Position numbers and translations under genes: made by a program. Below the pieces are notes generated by a model. That model did not search any database and was not told where the DNA came from. It saw only the letters and a program-made list of their open reading frames with translations. A stretch of 64,000 nucleotides of DNA from NCBI GenBank assembly GCA_026874595.1, contig CM049321.1, positions 46,183,797 through 46,247,796 of the forward strand, given 5' to 3'. This document shows positions 36,391 to 47,493 of the stretch, one piece after another. The DNA comes from Sipunculus nudus. Taxonomy: Eukaryota > Annelida > Sipuncula > Golfingiida > Sipunculidae. The stretch's first letter is position 1, and each line of letters opens with the position of its first letter.

Positions 36391-36851
36391 GATGTTTGAA
36401 CTAGGGATGACAATTTAATTTGATTCTGCACTGTGGCCGATGCTGGAACTTGGTATGACACCACTTCTGCCGATGCTGGAACTGGGGATTTATTCTGCAC
36501 TGTGGTCAATGCTGGAACTGGGCATGACACTACTTCGGCCAATACTGGAACTGGTGATTGATCCTGCATTTTGACAGATGCTGGGTACCGGGTATGACAC
36601 CACTTTTGCCGATGCTGGAACTACAGATTGATTCCGCACCGTGGCTGATGCAGGAACTGGGTATGACACCACTGAAGCAGATGCTGGAACTGGTGCTTGA
36701 TCCTACATTGTGACTGATACTGGAACTGGGAATGACACCACTGAGGTTGATGCTGGAACTTTGGATGGATCCTGCCTTGTTGTTGATGCTGGAACTGGGT
36801 ATGACACCACTGTGGCCAATGCTGGAACTGAGGAAGGATCCTGTGGTATAT
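36391..36851 (-). repeat. 69-bp (23-codon) coding-like tandem repeat
   Basis: About six and a half units of 69 bp are each made of a 36-bp and a 33-bp half. The (G)ATGCTGGAACTGG start recurs at 36439, 36472, 36508, 36541, 36577, 36611, 36647, 36680, 36716, 36749 and 36785. On the minus strand units read like VPASATVVSYPVPASTTRQD, a P/V/S/A-rich low-complexity peptide. The phase is kept except for a +1 base in the unit near 36577. The period is a multiple of three and the opposite strand (36710-36982) is open too. It could be a repetitive secreted-protein exon or a pseudogene; I recognise no family. Confidence 0.7.
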
Positions 36852-36975
36852 CTGTAAAATTATTAAACACTGCAGTAGATCCTGTAAAATTAAACAAGGC
36901 CTACTGGCCTAATGCAACCTGTGTAATGGGATATGCATCAGGTATAATGTTTCTATGCTGGACAAAAATGGAGGA

Positions 36976-37155
36976 TAACTGAAAGTCATCTGAGCTATAG
37001 TGATCACTCTTTGTCTGTCTGTCTGTTTATATAAACCAGGCACAATTTGTAACTACTGGACCTGGAATCTTACTTGACTACCAGGGAGGTCCTTGAAAAA
37101 TCTCCTTGGAAACCTGAAATGTGGTCTCTGTTACCCATTTCATCATCTGAGGTAT
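36976..37155 (+). mobile_element. 5'-truncated fragment of element B'
   Basis: It starts inside the terminal hairpin (AACTGAAAGTCATCTGAGCT), then the leader, then '..CTCCTTGGAAACCTGAAATG' and 'GGTCTCTGTTACCCAT', as in the first unit of the B' array. It passes directly into family D text. Confidence 0.7.
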
Positions 37156-37446
37156 CTTGAGCATAAGTTCCCTCCCTCAGTGCAGGTCAAGAGTTCACTC
37201 AGTGCAGTAGCTAAAGCTAGCAATTTGTTCCTGTTCACTCAGGGCAACTGCCTTTCTCACTTAAGCCTGATTAGCCCAGTGCACCTGACTCAAGAGAATT
37301 TTTATATCTGAGCCTGATATTTGGCATATGTGAATACATCTCAGATAGCTTAGTTGTATGTAAGGTTGGTGATGCCACCTACAAGCATTTTTGTGTTGTG
37401 TGCACTCATTCCAGTATTTCAGCAGAGATGTTTGTGTAATTGGTTC

Positions 37447-37460
37447 TTGATCTACATGTT
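37447..37460 (+). repeat. Target-site duplication of the SINE, left copy
   Basis: TTGATCTACATGTT, identical to 37864-37877. Removing the SINE and one copy restores the D-family text found at 23790-23815. Confidence 0.93.
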
Positions 37461-37863
37461 TTTTTTTGTGGAGGTAACCACCTCCATTTTTTAATGCGTT
37501 ATTAATTGCATATATGTACATCTGCAGAATTCCATTCCTGTTTCAGACTATGTGACAAGGCAGTATCACACGCTTCCTCTCATTTTATATCCTGGTGTTA
37601 ACCAGGCCCAGTGACTACTGCACCTGGGGGCCCTGGGTGTGTAATCATCCCAATTGCTTGGTCATACCACTGAGGAGCCCCCGAAAGGCGCACTCGTTTG
37701 TGAGTGAAACATGGCCGTTGGGCACAGCCTACCCATTAAGCCTGCAGAGCGCTCACCCTGGGTGGGGGCCAACTGTGAAAAATCTCACCGCCTCAGCTGA
37801 GATTCAAACTCACGATCTTCCGCTTTGAGTGCTAGGCTCTACCCCTGAGCCACAGAAGCTGGT
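37461..37863 (-). mobile_element. tRNA-derived SINE, 403 bp, with 14-bp target duplication
   Basis: On the minus strand the 5' end has a tRNA-like head. The A box TGGCTCAGGGGTAG is at 37852-37839 and the B-box GAGTTTGAATC at 37811-37801. A roughly 300-bp body follows, then a terminal A-tract (T-run on the plus strand from 37461). The perfect 14-bp duplications on both sides prove insertion by target-primed reverse transcription, presumably driven by a LINE in trans. Its only open frame (37595-37828, plus) is antisense and meaningless. It is the youngest layer at this spot. Confidence 0.92.
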
Positions 37864-37877
37864 TTGATCTACATGTT
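37864..37877 (+). repeat. Target-site duplication of the SINE, right copy
   Basis: TTGATCTACATGTT, identical to 37447-37460. Confidence 0.93.
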
Positions 37878-38064
37878 AAGTATTTGCGTTATTCATGTAC
37901 ATATTACATATGTACTAGAAAAGAAATGGTCCAGTATTGAAGCATTATACCTGGTGAAAATACATTTGCACAGGTTCGCATTAATCACTTTATTTGAAAT
38001 TCGGATGCAGAAAAATTATGAACAAATGTTTGCACAGGATCTTCATTCTTTTCATTTAAACAAT

Positions 38065-38272
38065 TTTTAGCTCTGCTGACTAAAATTTTCAACTTATTGG
38101 CCTGTTTTAACATGCTTGTTAAGTTTTTGCTTTGCTTATTTGAACTTTTTAAGGTAGTTTTACAGTCCAACAGTTTTAAAACATGCCCTTTAAATGGACA
38201 GAAGGCAGAACACAACAAACAAAGGACCACAACTATGGCTCAGATGACTTACAGTCAGCTTAGCTAAAAAAT
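38065..38272. mobile_element. Short inverted-ended remnant of family B
   Basis: The left end TTTTTAGCTCTGCTGACTAA and the right end AGTCAGCTTAGCTAAAAA are opposite copies of the same B 5' terminus. The right side also retains the reversed 'AAAGGACCACAACTATGGCT' leader. A 208-bp unit with two 5' ends could be a fold-back deletion derivative. Confidence 0.6.
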
Positions 38273-38856
38273 AATGTTGTTGCTTCAGCTGAACTGTTTC
38301 TTTTAGGAAGGGCAGGTAGTAGTACTGCTGTTTAATGTTTAAAAAAAATATTTTTTATCATAAGCACTTTTATATAAGTTTATGATAGAAAAGCTCTTGC
38401 TTAGCTTGCAGTGTTCTTCTGCCAGAAATATTATATATTAAAGTTACAGCAAGTGATACAATAATGAGGCCATGGTCAATTATGCTGTAAAGGCTAATTG
38501 AGTAAATCAGTCAAATGATCTTTAAAATAAAAAATAAAAAATTCCCTAAAATGTGGAATTATCTCAAATGGAAGGTGGAACTGCTGAGAAACTATTCAGC
38601 TTACACACACAAGAGCAGAGATCAGTATTTATACCATTACAGAGTTGGCCATGTTTTGAGTGCAGAGGAATGGTAATTTTTAGTTTGATTAACATTCTTT
38701 TTTATTTGAAAGAAACGAGACGCCTTCTGATATCCAATGATTTTGTTGACCAAAAGGACTTTAATATACTGGAAGCATTATAAATTAGATTTATGCTGGT
38801 CCACATTGTGATAAATAGGGTCAAATCTGTCCAAAATACAAAATTTAATGTTTTTT
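38273..38856. other. No gene seen
   Basis: Unique-looking sequence with only short open frames; nothing recognised. Confidence 0.5.
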
Positions 38857-39169
38857 TAGCTCAGCTGACTTTCAGTCATGCTGGGCTATAGCGATGGGTC
38901 TTTGTCCGTCGTCCTTCCGTCTGTCCGGCCGGCCATTAGCAGGGCACAAATCGTAACCGTAGGGGCTAGGGCCATGAACCCTATGCAGTCTTAGAGGTTA
39001 TAAAAAGATCTCCTTGCAAACCTGAAATTAGGTCACTGTGACCTATATTCTCGAAGTTATGGGGTGTGTTTGCACCCCCCAGAAATAACTCTTTGAGACA
39101 AAATTTTCATCCCAAACCTTCCATCTTTCACATACAGCTCACCTACCAACAGGGGAAGAACCATAATTT

Positions 39170-39640
39170 TTTTTAGGTCAAAAGGTCAAAGGTCAAGGTC
39201 ACAGGAGCCTCTTCTTTGAAAAGCCTGTGGATGCATTTTAAGCCAACCCTTTCATCCCAATTCTTTGATCTTTCACATATAGCTCACCTACTAAGTTGGA
39301 GAAGAATCCTATAGATTTTGAGGTCACAAGGTCAAAGGTCAGGGTCACAGGATCCACTTCTTTGAAAAGGTTGTGGACACATTTCAAGCTAGACTTTTCA
39401 TTCCAAACCTTTCAGCACTGATATGGCTTCTCTGCCAACAGGGGAAAGACCTGTTGATTTTGAGGTCAAAGGTCAAGTTCACAGCACCCACTTCTTGCAT
39501 GGAGTAATTTTCAGGCAAACTTTTCAATCTGTACCTTCCATCTGTCATATATGGCTTACCTACCAATAAGGGAAGAAGCCTATTGATGTTGAGGTCAAAA
39601 AGTCAAAGGTCAAGGTCACAATATTTAATTGTTCTAAATG
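39170..39640 (+). repeat. Degenerate tandem units in element E
   Basis: About four units of 110-135 bp are marked by 'GAGGTCA.AAGGTCAAAGGTCAAGGTCAC' and 'CTTTCACATAT.GCT.ACCTACCAA'. Divergence between units is high. Confidence 0.7.
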
Positions 39641-40991
39641 CTTGTTAGCATATTTCAAGTGTAACTGTTCAACCCAAACCTTCAGTCTTTCACATATGCC
39701 ACATCTATGCATCACTCAGTTTGACTCAAACTTCATATTTATGGGTCTTTTTGCTTGAATAAATAACCTATTGATTTTGGGGTCAGCTGGTCAGCAGGTT
39801 AAAGGTTGCAGGTCAAAGTTATTCACCCATTGGTTGCCAAGTAATTACACCAGATTTAAGTAGTTAGTAGTTACCCATCATTTAGAAAAAATCCAGTTGA
39901 TATGTGGGCAAAAGGCCAAGGTCATAGGTCAGTGATGTTCACAATTACTTATTTTATAGGTCAGTGATGTTCACAATTACTTATTTTATAGACCATCTCT
40001 ATTTTTCTTGTATATATAACCATCCCACCCCAGCTGGTAATCTCCCTGTGTGGCTGTAATTGTGAGTGACACTGGTGACATATGACTCCCTTTTGTTTCA
40101 GCCTATTTAGTGATAAGGATCAGTGATAAGTACCTCGTTACTTCATAACAAAAACACTGTTGTCTGAATGCTTCAGCCAGGCATTAAGACTATGAGAGTA
40201 TAGTATTAAGGTTTAGCTACTGATTTATAAGATGATGGGAACATTTTGCAGTTTATTTTATGGAATCCTAGCAATAAACATAGTTTCCTAGATATCTGAA
40301 TATTTTAATATATATCACCACATATAAAAGCAAGTGTTTGTTCTCATAATATGTGGAGTGTACCTTGATTTAGGATGGCTTTTTGTTTTATTTCAAGACC
40401 CTTAGTCATGCTTTCTGGATTTCTTTTCTTTCAGGTTTGGCAGTTTACCTACCCTGCTGATCCCATTGAAAAGCAGAGTGATAATAAAAAATATTGGACT
40501 TACACTTTTTACAATTGCATATCTATAAATCTGATATGAGCGCCTGGACATGCCTTTTGAATTATTTTGGGCATTCATTACTGGATAATTTGCCCCAAGT
40601 TTGGTCTCTTATTGGAGAATGTGGGATATCAAATGTCATACTTGTCAGAAATCCATTATGTCTGCCAGTTAGCCACCTTAGAAATTATTTCTTCAGTGCA
40701 GTTTCAGTAATTTTTCTTTAATGTTTGGTCCGATTTAGAGAATGTTTGTTGTCTGATTTCAGACTTGTCAAAAGTCCAATATGGCCACCAGGCAACCATC
40801 TTTTAATTCCTTTTTATCATATTATCTCAAGAACAGTTAAAGTGAATGCAGTTGGATGTATATTTATGTAATCTTGTAAAGGATTGGGTCAAATATTTCT
40901 GAATAAATATTACCATCATTTATAAAAGTGCAATACAGTTGGCTTGTATTGAATAAAAATTCATACAGAAGCACCTGTTTCTCAATAATTG

Positions 40992-42324
40992 CATCCGCCA
41001 AAACAGAGTTTTGCGGATACTAGGTTTTCAGCTGCACGCCGCTGCCGCCGCGTAGGTGTCCGGAGAACTCCTCCATAACCGCTGGGCAGAATTTTACGAA
41101 ACCCGGGATTATGTTCAGTTCACATGTGAACTGCTGCACCCCAATTTTGTTTTGACATCTGACCTTTCTTCTGCACTGCGTCAGTTTGTGTGTCTGTTTC
41201 CACACATAAACCAACATATCTCGGGAACCGTTTGACCGATCAGGAAATTTTTTTGCACAAATGTAGCCCTTGGAGAGCTGTTTAACATACAAAAAATGGT
41301 GGCGCCACCTGCAACCATGTTTGCAAAGTGTCCATCTGTTTGTATGCCTTGGGTTAAAATCACTCATATCTCCGCAGTGGTTTGACTAATTCACCTGAAA
41401 TTCAGCATGCGTATACAAATATAGCCCTGGGATAGCTTTATAACATATACAACAAAAGGTGGCGCCACCTGCAACCATGTTTGCACAGTGTCCATTTGTT
41501 CATCTGCCTGGGGTTAAAATCACTCATATCTCTGCAGTGGTTTGACTAATTCACCTAAAATTCGGCATGGGTATACATCCTAGACAGCTTTTCTGATTTT
41601 ATGACAGGTGGCGCCACCTACATTAACGTTTACGCTGCAGACATCCAAGCTCATATCTCGGGAACCGTTTGACCGCTTGAGCCAAAATTTTGCATGTGTA
41701 TAGATCTCACATAGCTCTGTATCATACGCAAAACTGGTGGCGCCACCTGCAGCCAATTTTTGCACAGCTCCCGTCTATTTGTCTGCCATGGGATAAAATC
41801 ACTCATATCTCTGCAGTGGTTTGACATATCTGCCTAAAATTTTGCAGGTTTATACATCCCCGACAGCTCTCTTGATTTTATGACAGATGGCGCCACCTAC
41901 ATTCTACATTTATGCAGCAGATATCCAAGCTCATATCTTGGGAACCGTTTGACCGATTGGGCCAAAGTTTTGCATGTGTATAGTTCTCACATAGCTCTTT
42001 ATCATACGCAAAACTGGTGGCACCACCTGCAGCCATTTTTGCACAGCGTCCATCTGTTTGTCTGCCAAGGGCAAAAATCACTCATATACATGTAGTGTTT
42101 TGACTTATCTGCCTTAAATTTTGCATGTGTATACAACTTGGACAGCTTTCTGGATTTTGTGGTAGGTGGCGCAACCTACATGCACAATGGGGCTGCAGAC
42201 ATCCATGCTAATATACAACACTTCACTCTATTTCCCCTTGCCACTCAATCCATGCCTCACTTCACCAGTTCCACTCTGATTTAGGCGGATACACGTAGTC
42301 GCTTGTCGACTACCCGTATTCTAG
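40992..42324 (+). mobile_element. Helitron-like element C3, full length
   Basis: The 5' hairpin ATCCGCCAAAAC-AGA-GTTTTGCGGAT is at 40993-41018. The 3' hairpin GTAGTCG-CTTGT-CGACTAC (42295-42313, perfect) is followed seven bases later by CTAG (42321-42324) and a T. This is the canonical Helitron 3' end and the best C reference in the window. The core carries 'GGTGGCGCCACCT' units at about 41299, 41459, 41608 and 41735. No Rep/helicase gene. Confidence 0.82.
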
Positions 42325-42642
42325 TTCTGGCATGTATTTCCTTGATTTTTGCTATATATTTTGATCTTATATTTGCCCTTTGTGAAGTTCCTTATGAGAC
42401 TGACAGGTTTCAAGCAAGCTGTTGGAATAGTTCCTGATAGCTTAACAATCATGCATTTTCCTCAGACCATCAATTCACTGTGTTTTAACCAGACATAGGT
42501 GATATATATTTCTGTTGTCATAGAAAATTTTCAACAAATTGGCAAATTGGTTCTTCAAAATTTGACTGGAAGTTGTGAATCTCAGTCCATGATGTCACAG
42601 GTCATGCATGGCAGCTGAGCGTCATGACCCATGGGTCACTTG

Positions 42643-43311
42643 TTTACTTCACGACTGCTGGCTAAACAATAATCAGAATTTGGGAAAATAACACCAGACT
42701 TTCCCAAGCATTTTTCACATTTCAGAATTAAATAGATTAAATACTTAAATATCATATTTTATTGAACAAACTTCAATATTTAAGTTAGCTAGCTAAAGTC
42801 ATGTCTACTCACCCTGTCCAAGGGCCAAGAGCTTTTGTGCCTTTATGTGTGCAGAATTCTACCCTTTGCTTCATCATCTTTTTTTTTGTTCTTTTATTTC
42901 CAACACTGAAACATGTAACAAATCTTAAGAATACTTGATACCTGGTAAATGTGTAATTGAGCTGGCAGATCTGTTAATATTTGGGTTTCACTACCCAGGT
43001 CAAATGGTTAAATTTAATGCACTTTTTGTTTTCAAACTTCTGAGTTTCTGAAATATGCATTGTGTCCCATAGACTGTAAAATATAGGTCAGATCTTAATT
43101 AAAGTCTCTTGAAAATCATATTGCCTGTTTTCACATAAAACCTAAACTGCCTTTTTCCAACAGCTTTGACTCATCGCCTGCTGAAGGGTAGTTCAAAGCC
43201 TATCATAAAAACCACTATTTTCCACCTGTCTTCAGCAATTGTATAAAGGAAAATAAATGAATTAACTAAAGACATTAACAGAACGACAATTTATCTGATT
43301 TTGCCTTTTTT
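42643..43311. other. No gene seen
   Basis: Sequence between elements E and F; nothing recognised. Confidence 0.5.
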
Positions 43312-44175
43312 TAGCCCTTAGGCTGATGGGCTATTGTCGTCACCCAAGCTGTCCGTCCGTCCGGCGTCCGTTAACTTTTACCTTGTGGTCGGGATATCTT
43401 GAAAAGGATTCACCGTCAGAATTTTATTTCCTCGGTAAAGATGTATATCGACAAAATCTCGGTCAAGATCCAAGATGGGTGACCTTGACCTATTTTTCTA
43501 CATTTTAGAGCTGATTATAGAAAAACACTTAGATGCTTATTACTCAGGAACCATTTGATGGATTTTCACAAAACTTACTATGATTATTGGGACTGATAAT
43601 CTGTAGCTGCTACACAAGTTTGGTGGCGCCACCTACAATATCTGATTTTTAATGAATTTTTTATCTGATTTTTCAACTTTGGGCTTGTGAGCGGGATATC
43701 TGTAAAAGGATTCATTGTAGGAATTTTATTTTTTTGGTGAAAATGTATACTGACAAAATCTCGGTCAAGTTCGAAGATGGGTGACCTTGACCTATTTTTC
43801 TACATTTTAGAGCTGATTATAGAAAAAACATTTAGAAGCTTATTTCTCAGGAACCATTGGCTGGATTTTCACAATACTTACTATGATCATAGGGAGTGAT
43901 GGTCTGTAACTACTGCACAAGTTTGGGGGTGCCACCTGCAATTTCTGATTTTTAATGAATTTATCTTGGATTTTTCAACTTTGGCCTTGTGAGCGGGATA
44001 TCCCTAAAGGTTTCACAATAGGAATTTTATTTCTTTGGTGAAGATGTATATCGACAAAATCTCGCTCAAGTTTGAAGATGGGTGACCTTGACCTACTTTT
44101 CAAGGTCACAGAGCTGATAATAGAATAAAACTTAGAAGCTTATTTTTCAGGAAGCATTTGGTGGATTGTTATGAA
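43312..44175 (+). mobile_element. Helitron-like element F, 3' end not found
   Basis: The 5' terminus after a T-run is TAGCCCTTAGGCTGATGGGC, TA: a hairpin with 6-bp TAGCCC/GGGCTA arms at 43312-43333. It is followed by a GTCCGTCCGTCCGG leader. Three units of about 305 bp follow (near 43388, 43692 and 43995), each with 'GACAAAATCTCGGTCAAG', 'GATGGGTGACCTTGACCTA' and, in the first two, GTGGCGCCACC-type or GGGTGCCACC text. The third unit breaks off near 44175 without a CTRR-type end. Confidence 0.65.
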
Positions 44176-45520
44176 TCATGGTACATACCTCTCCATTTTA
44201 AATTTATAACTGAGACATGTACAGATATACATCCATGTGAGAACAGATATTTAGTACTTGTTACTGTTACCACCTCTAAACACTGTTCTTTTGGCTGAGG
44301 GCTTTTGTCAGCTTCTGCTGATATTCTAGTTTTTGGATGGAGCCACTGGTTTCTGCAAACCACCTGATACCTCTACAACATACATGAGAATCATACTAAC
44401 TTGAGGCTCCTGGTACATGACACTCAGCTGATTTTGACACATAACATTACTAAAGCCAGTCCAAAAATTCATCACAATGACTTAATTTTTGGCTTCAAAA
44501 GAAAATTTTCCACAACCTGTCTCAGGCTGTCTGCATGCAAATCGTGTTTCACTACCCAGGTCCCATTATTAAATATCAATTGTGTGCTGATTAATCTATT
44601 AAATCGATGATTGGTTGTTTTTTTACGAAATCTATTAAATCAATTACATTTTTGCATAATTAATTTATAAAAATCATGTATGAAAATTCAGAGTCATATC
44701 CTGTCAGAGATGTATACAAACACAAAGTAATGAACAGCATCAAAAGGAACCTTCCACAGCCAACAATCATTTGAAGGCAAGTCAACCTTTGTTCGGGGGA
44801 CATTATAAGGAATACTGAGGTGCATGTCACACGATTTACTGGGGTAAACATTTTAGGTACAATATAAAGCAGATTTCATGGTTACCAGGCTGTAAATCTT
44901 CCATGCTTTCCATGGAAAATTTACAATAAAATCCATGGAAAGTACCACAGAAAATTGTCACCCCCTGGTCCATGCTTTAATCCATGTTAACCTTGGTACT
45001 TCTGAAGCATGGACAAGCACGGTCAAGTGGGCACAAATTTTCTGTGATCCAACACCAAATGTTGTAGTGCATATAGTTTGCAATTACATTAGGTGCACCT
45101 GACTGCAGTGTGTAATGTCTCAATCAGGAGATAGCATAAAGAACAAGGAACCTATGAGTGCTCAGGAGATTTAGCCTAATTGACAGAAACATCAAATGGT
45201 GCTTACGTTAAGGTACTGATTTTACATTTATGCTAATAACTATTAAAAAATTTACAACACTGTGATTAAATTTAAAGTAGACATTCAAATATAATTTAGA
45301 TATTGTTTTATAGTTGAAACTAGGGACCCAAAGACCTAGGGTTACCTGAGCTAAAATTACATGAACAAGGGTATAAAAAGCAAAATTTCTCGGTGTCACT
45401 CAGAATTTGCATCATCTCCTTTTTCTGTTGTTCCTCTGGGAAAATAGTTTAAAACAGAAGTAGCCCTAAATGAAAAAGGGAATTCTTACAAGCATACCTG
45501 AAAACTTTATAAAATAAATT
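44176..45520. other. No gene seen; CCATGG-rich stretch at 44895-45030
   Basis: No supported gene. At about 44895-45030 several CCATGG/TCCATG.. motifs recur in palindromic contexts, resembling the stretch at 53910-54062. Confidence 0.5.

Positions 45521-45570
<50 letters not shown>
45521..45570. repeat. (TG)n then (TA)n microsatellite
   Basis: About 18 bp of GT repeats run directly into about 30 bp of TA repeats. Confidence 0.95.
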
Positions 45571-45572
<2 letters not shown>

Positions 45573-47493
45573 ACATATGTATATATCAACATATATAGAT
45601 TTATTCAATATATATACTAGTATATAGATTTTTTTTGTTGACATGCAATCCATGTGACACTCTAATTTGTATGTATAATTATAAATATTATCAAATAAAT
45701 AAAATGAAACAAATAGGGCAAGAGAGATTAATGAGCTAGGCTCGTGCCCAATCCCGAACAGCTTGTTGTACCAAGTGGAAAGTTAATTCAGCCAGATGTC
45801 AATAAAAATATTCATAACCTCAAAAAAAATAATAATTAATATATAAAATAAAATAAATAAATAAAAAGTGAACATATTGTGGTCAGATTAGACATTATAC
45901 AGTTATTATAGATATATTTAATTCATAACAACAACACATACAAATAAAAAAATGAGTAATTTGAAAATACATTTATATATTAAAAAATTGTATTCTTAAT
46001 ATCTGCAAGTGTTTAAAAGCTAGTTTCTCAGTGTATCTTCCCAAATGTCGGAAAACTGCCAATGAACACAAACATTCAAAACATTCTGAAGGATGTTGTT
46101 AGGACGCTTGGCTGATTTTTGAATTTAGCTGATGTATTTATATTTCTCCTTAAAATCTCATCGGAGGCCCCTGGGTCGAAGTTTCGTTACACCTGACATG
46201 CACGTTTAATCTATTTGTTTTGATGATCATGACCTTTGACCCTAACTAGCATGCTTTGCGGTCTGAAGGGTCTTGCAAACTAAAATTGAGACACAACACG
46301 CTAGTCCATCAGTTCCTTCTCGATAACAATTTAGTTCATTGCTGCAGTTCTTTTAATACTTAAATATATTATCACTTTAATCTGACAAAGAAAGGATTAC
46401 ATTTTGATTACATTCACAAAGATAATTTATGACATTGCATTTCGTCATACCACCAACCATTAACCAACCGGTCAAGCACGTCACGATATTGTTTTGGCAG
46501 TGCTGACCTTTGACCCTGACTAGCATGCATTGCGCTTTGCCTGATGCCGAAGTCGCCCAGTCACAAAACGCCAAGCATCCGTGCGTGATGCTGACTTAAT
46601 CTTGACATGTGTTTTATGATGTTCCTTTAAAATAAGAATATATCATCGATAAAAAAAAATTATTGGAGGTTTTCGAAAGTCTCTACATCAAAAAGTGTCA
46701 TGCACGGGCATTTTTTTCAAGGTATTGTAAGGTATATTGTTTTGTCAATGTTGACCGTTTACCATGCAGGAGGCCGATATGCGAGTATGATAATCATGAC
46801 GTAACCGGCAGCGGTCTTACCTGTGTAAAATATTTACGTTTATTGTTTTGTGACAATAAATAGCTGTCTCACATTAACCTTGTTATCTGTAAAAGACATA
46901 GTCAAATGTGTGTGATAGTTTCTTACATTTTATATTTCACTATCGGACAAACGAAGAAAATGACACCGGCTTGATGGACCGTGGGAAAACCTACCTCCGA
47001 TTTTGCCTATTACACCGGTTATAGTGTTCCGAAGCCTGGGCATTTGGCAATGACCTCTTTACCCTCCTTGTATTCTGTAAAGGGTTTTCTTGGCTGTATA
47101 CTGCCATTCATGTTGATGACATTACCCGTTACGGGGTAATCGTGAACCCAGAAGATCTGTGCAAAATTCTTCATCATTTGACTAGTGTTGACAGCAGACG
47201 CGACAATCTGTCAAATTGCGAGAACAGGTTACGAAGGTACAAAGGTACGCGACGTAAAAATTCGGTTTCCTTAATTTGATTGGAAAATAACGTTCTATTA
47301 TGCACGGGCCTTATGTCAGACGGCGTCACAGCGTCTGGGGGAATGACCGCGATTCTTTTTTGGGGGTGGTTCTGATGTGAGTTGTCAGCGAGAACTTTCG
47401 AAGTTTTCTGCAATACCTTGTTTTGAGGAAGACTTGAGACAACATATGTGTATAATAATTACCTGAATGAGCATTTGATTTGTTCATTCGTAC
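45571..47493. other. No assigned gene; relatively CpG-rich unique DNA from about 46.1 kb
   Basis: From about 46.1 kb the sequence is less AT-rich and has more CG dinucleotides than its surroundings. A segment 'GACCTTTGACCCT(A/G)ACTAGCATGC' occurs twice (about 46230 and 46504). On the minus strand, after a TTTGACAG acceptor-like site near 47209, about 65 codons are open, with QIFWVHDYPVTGNVINMNGS and then PFTEYKEGKEVIAKCPGF, before TAA. I recognise no family, so I list it only as a possible exon. The Ty3 element is inserted at the right edge. Confidence 0.4.
47490..47493 (+). repeat. Target-site duplication of the Ty3 element, left
   Basis: GTAC directly before the left LTR, matching GTAC at 53569-53572 directly after the right LTR. 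Four bases fits Ty3-type integration (4-6 bp), but the motif is short. Confidence 0.7.

Larger units (their letters stand above)
37156..37983 (+). mobile_element. Fragment of family D, interrupted by a SINE
   Basis: D blocks: GTGCAGGTCAAGAGTTCACT, 'CTCAGTGCAGTAGCT', 'TTTTGTGTTGTGTGCACTCAT', 'CAGCAGAGATGTTTGTGTAATTG', and then, past the SINE, 'GCACAGGTTCGCATTA'. It stops just before the AGGCCT hairpin, so the 3' end is lost. Confidence 0.7.
38857..42642 (+). mobile_element. Helitron-like element E (B-type ends), carrying C3
   Basis: It begins after a T-run with an imperfect form of the B hairpin (AGCTCAGCTGACT..CAGTCATGCTGGGCT, 38858-38885) and a GTCCGTCGTCCTTCCG leader. It ends with CAGCTGAGCGTCATGACCCA, TGGGTCACTTG; the perfect palindrome TGACCCATGGGTCA is at 42625-42638. 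The core around 39170-39640 has diverged units with 'GGTCAAAGGTCAAGGTCACA'. C3 is nested at 40992-42324. The same termini with a third kind of core support a family whose ends are conserved and cores exchanged. Confidence 0.65.

Noticed and set aside
37595..37828. 77-codon frame with WGPWVCNHPNC
   Set aside because: It lies antisense within a SINE defined by A/B boxes and target duplications.
47174..47413. 79-codon minus-strand frame
   Set aside because: It relies on a non-ATG start and shows no family pattern. The neighbouring frame looked more coding-like, though still unassigned.
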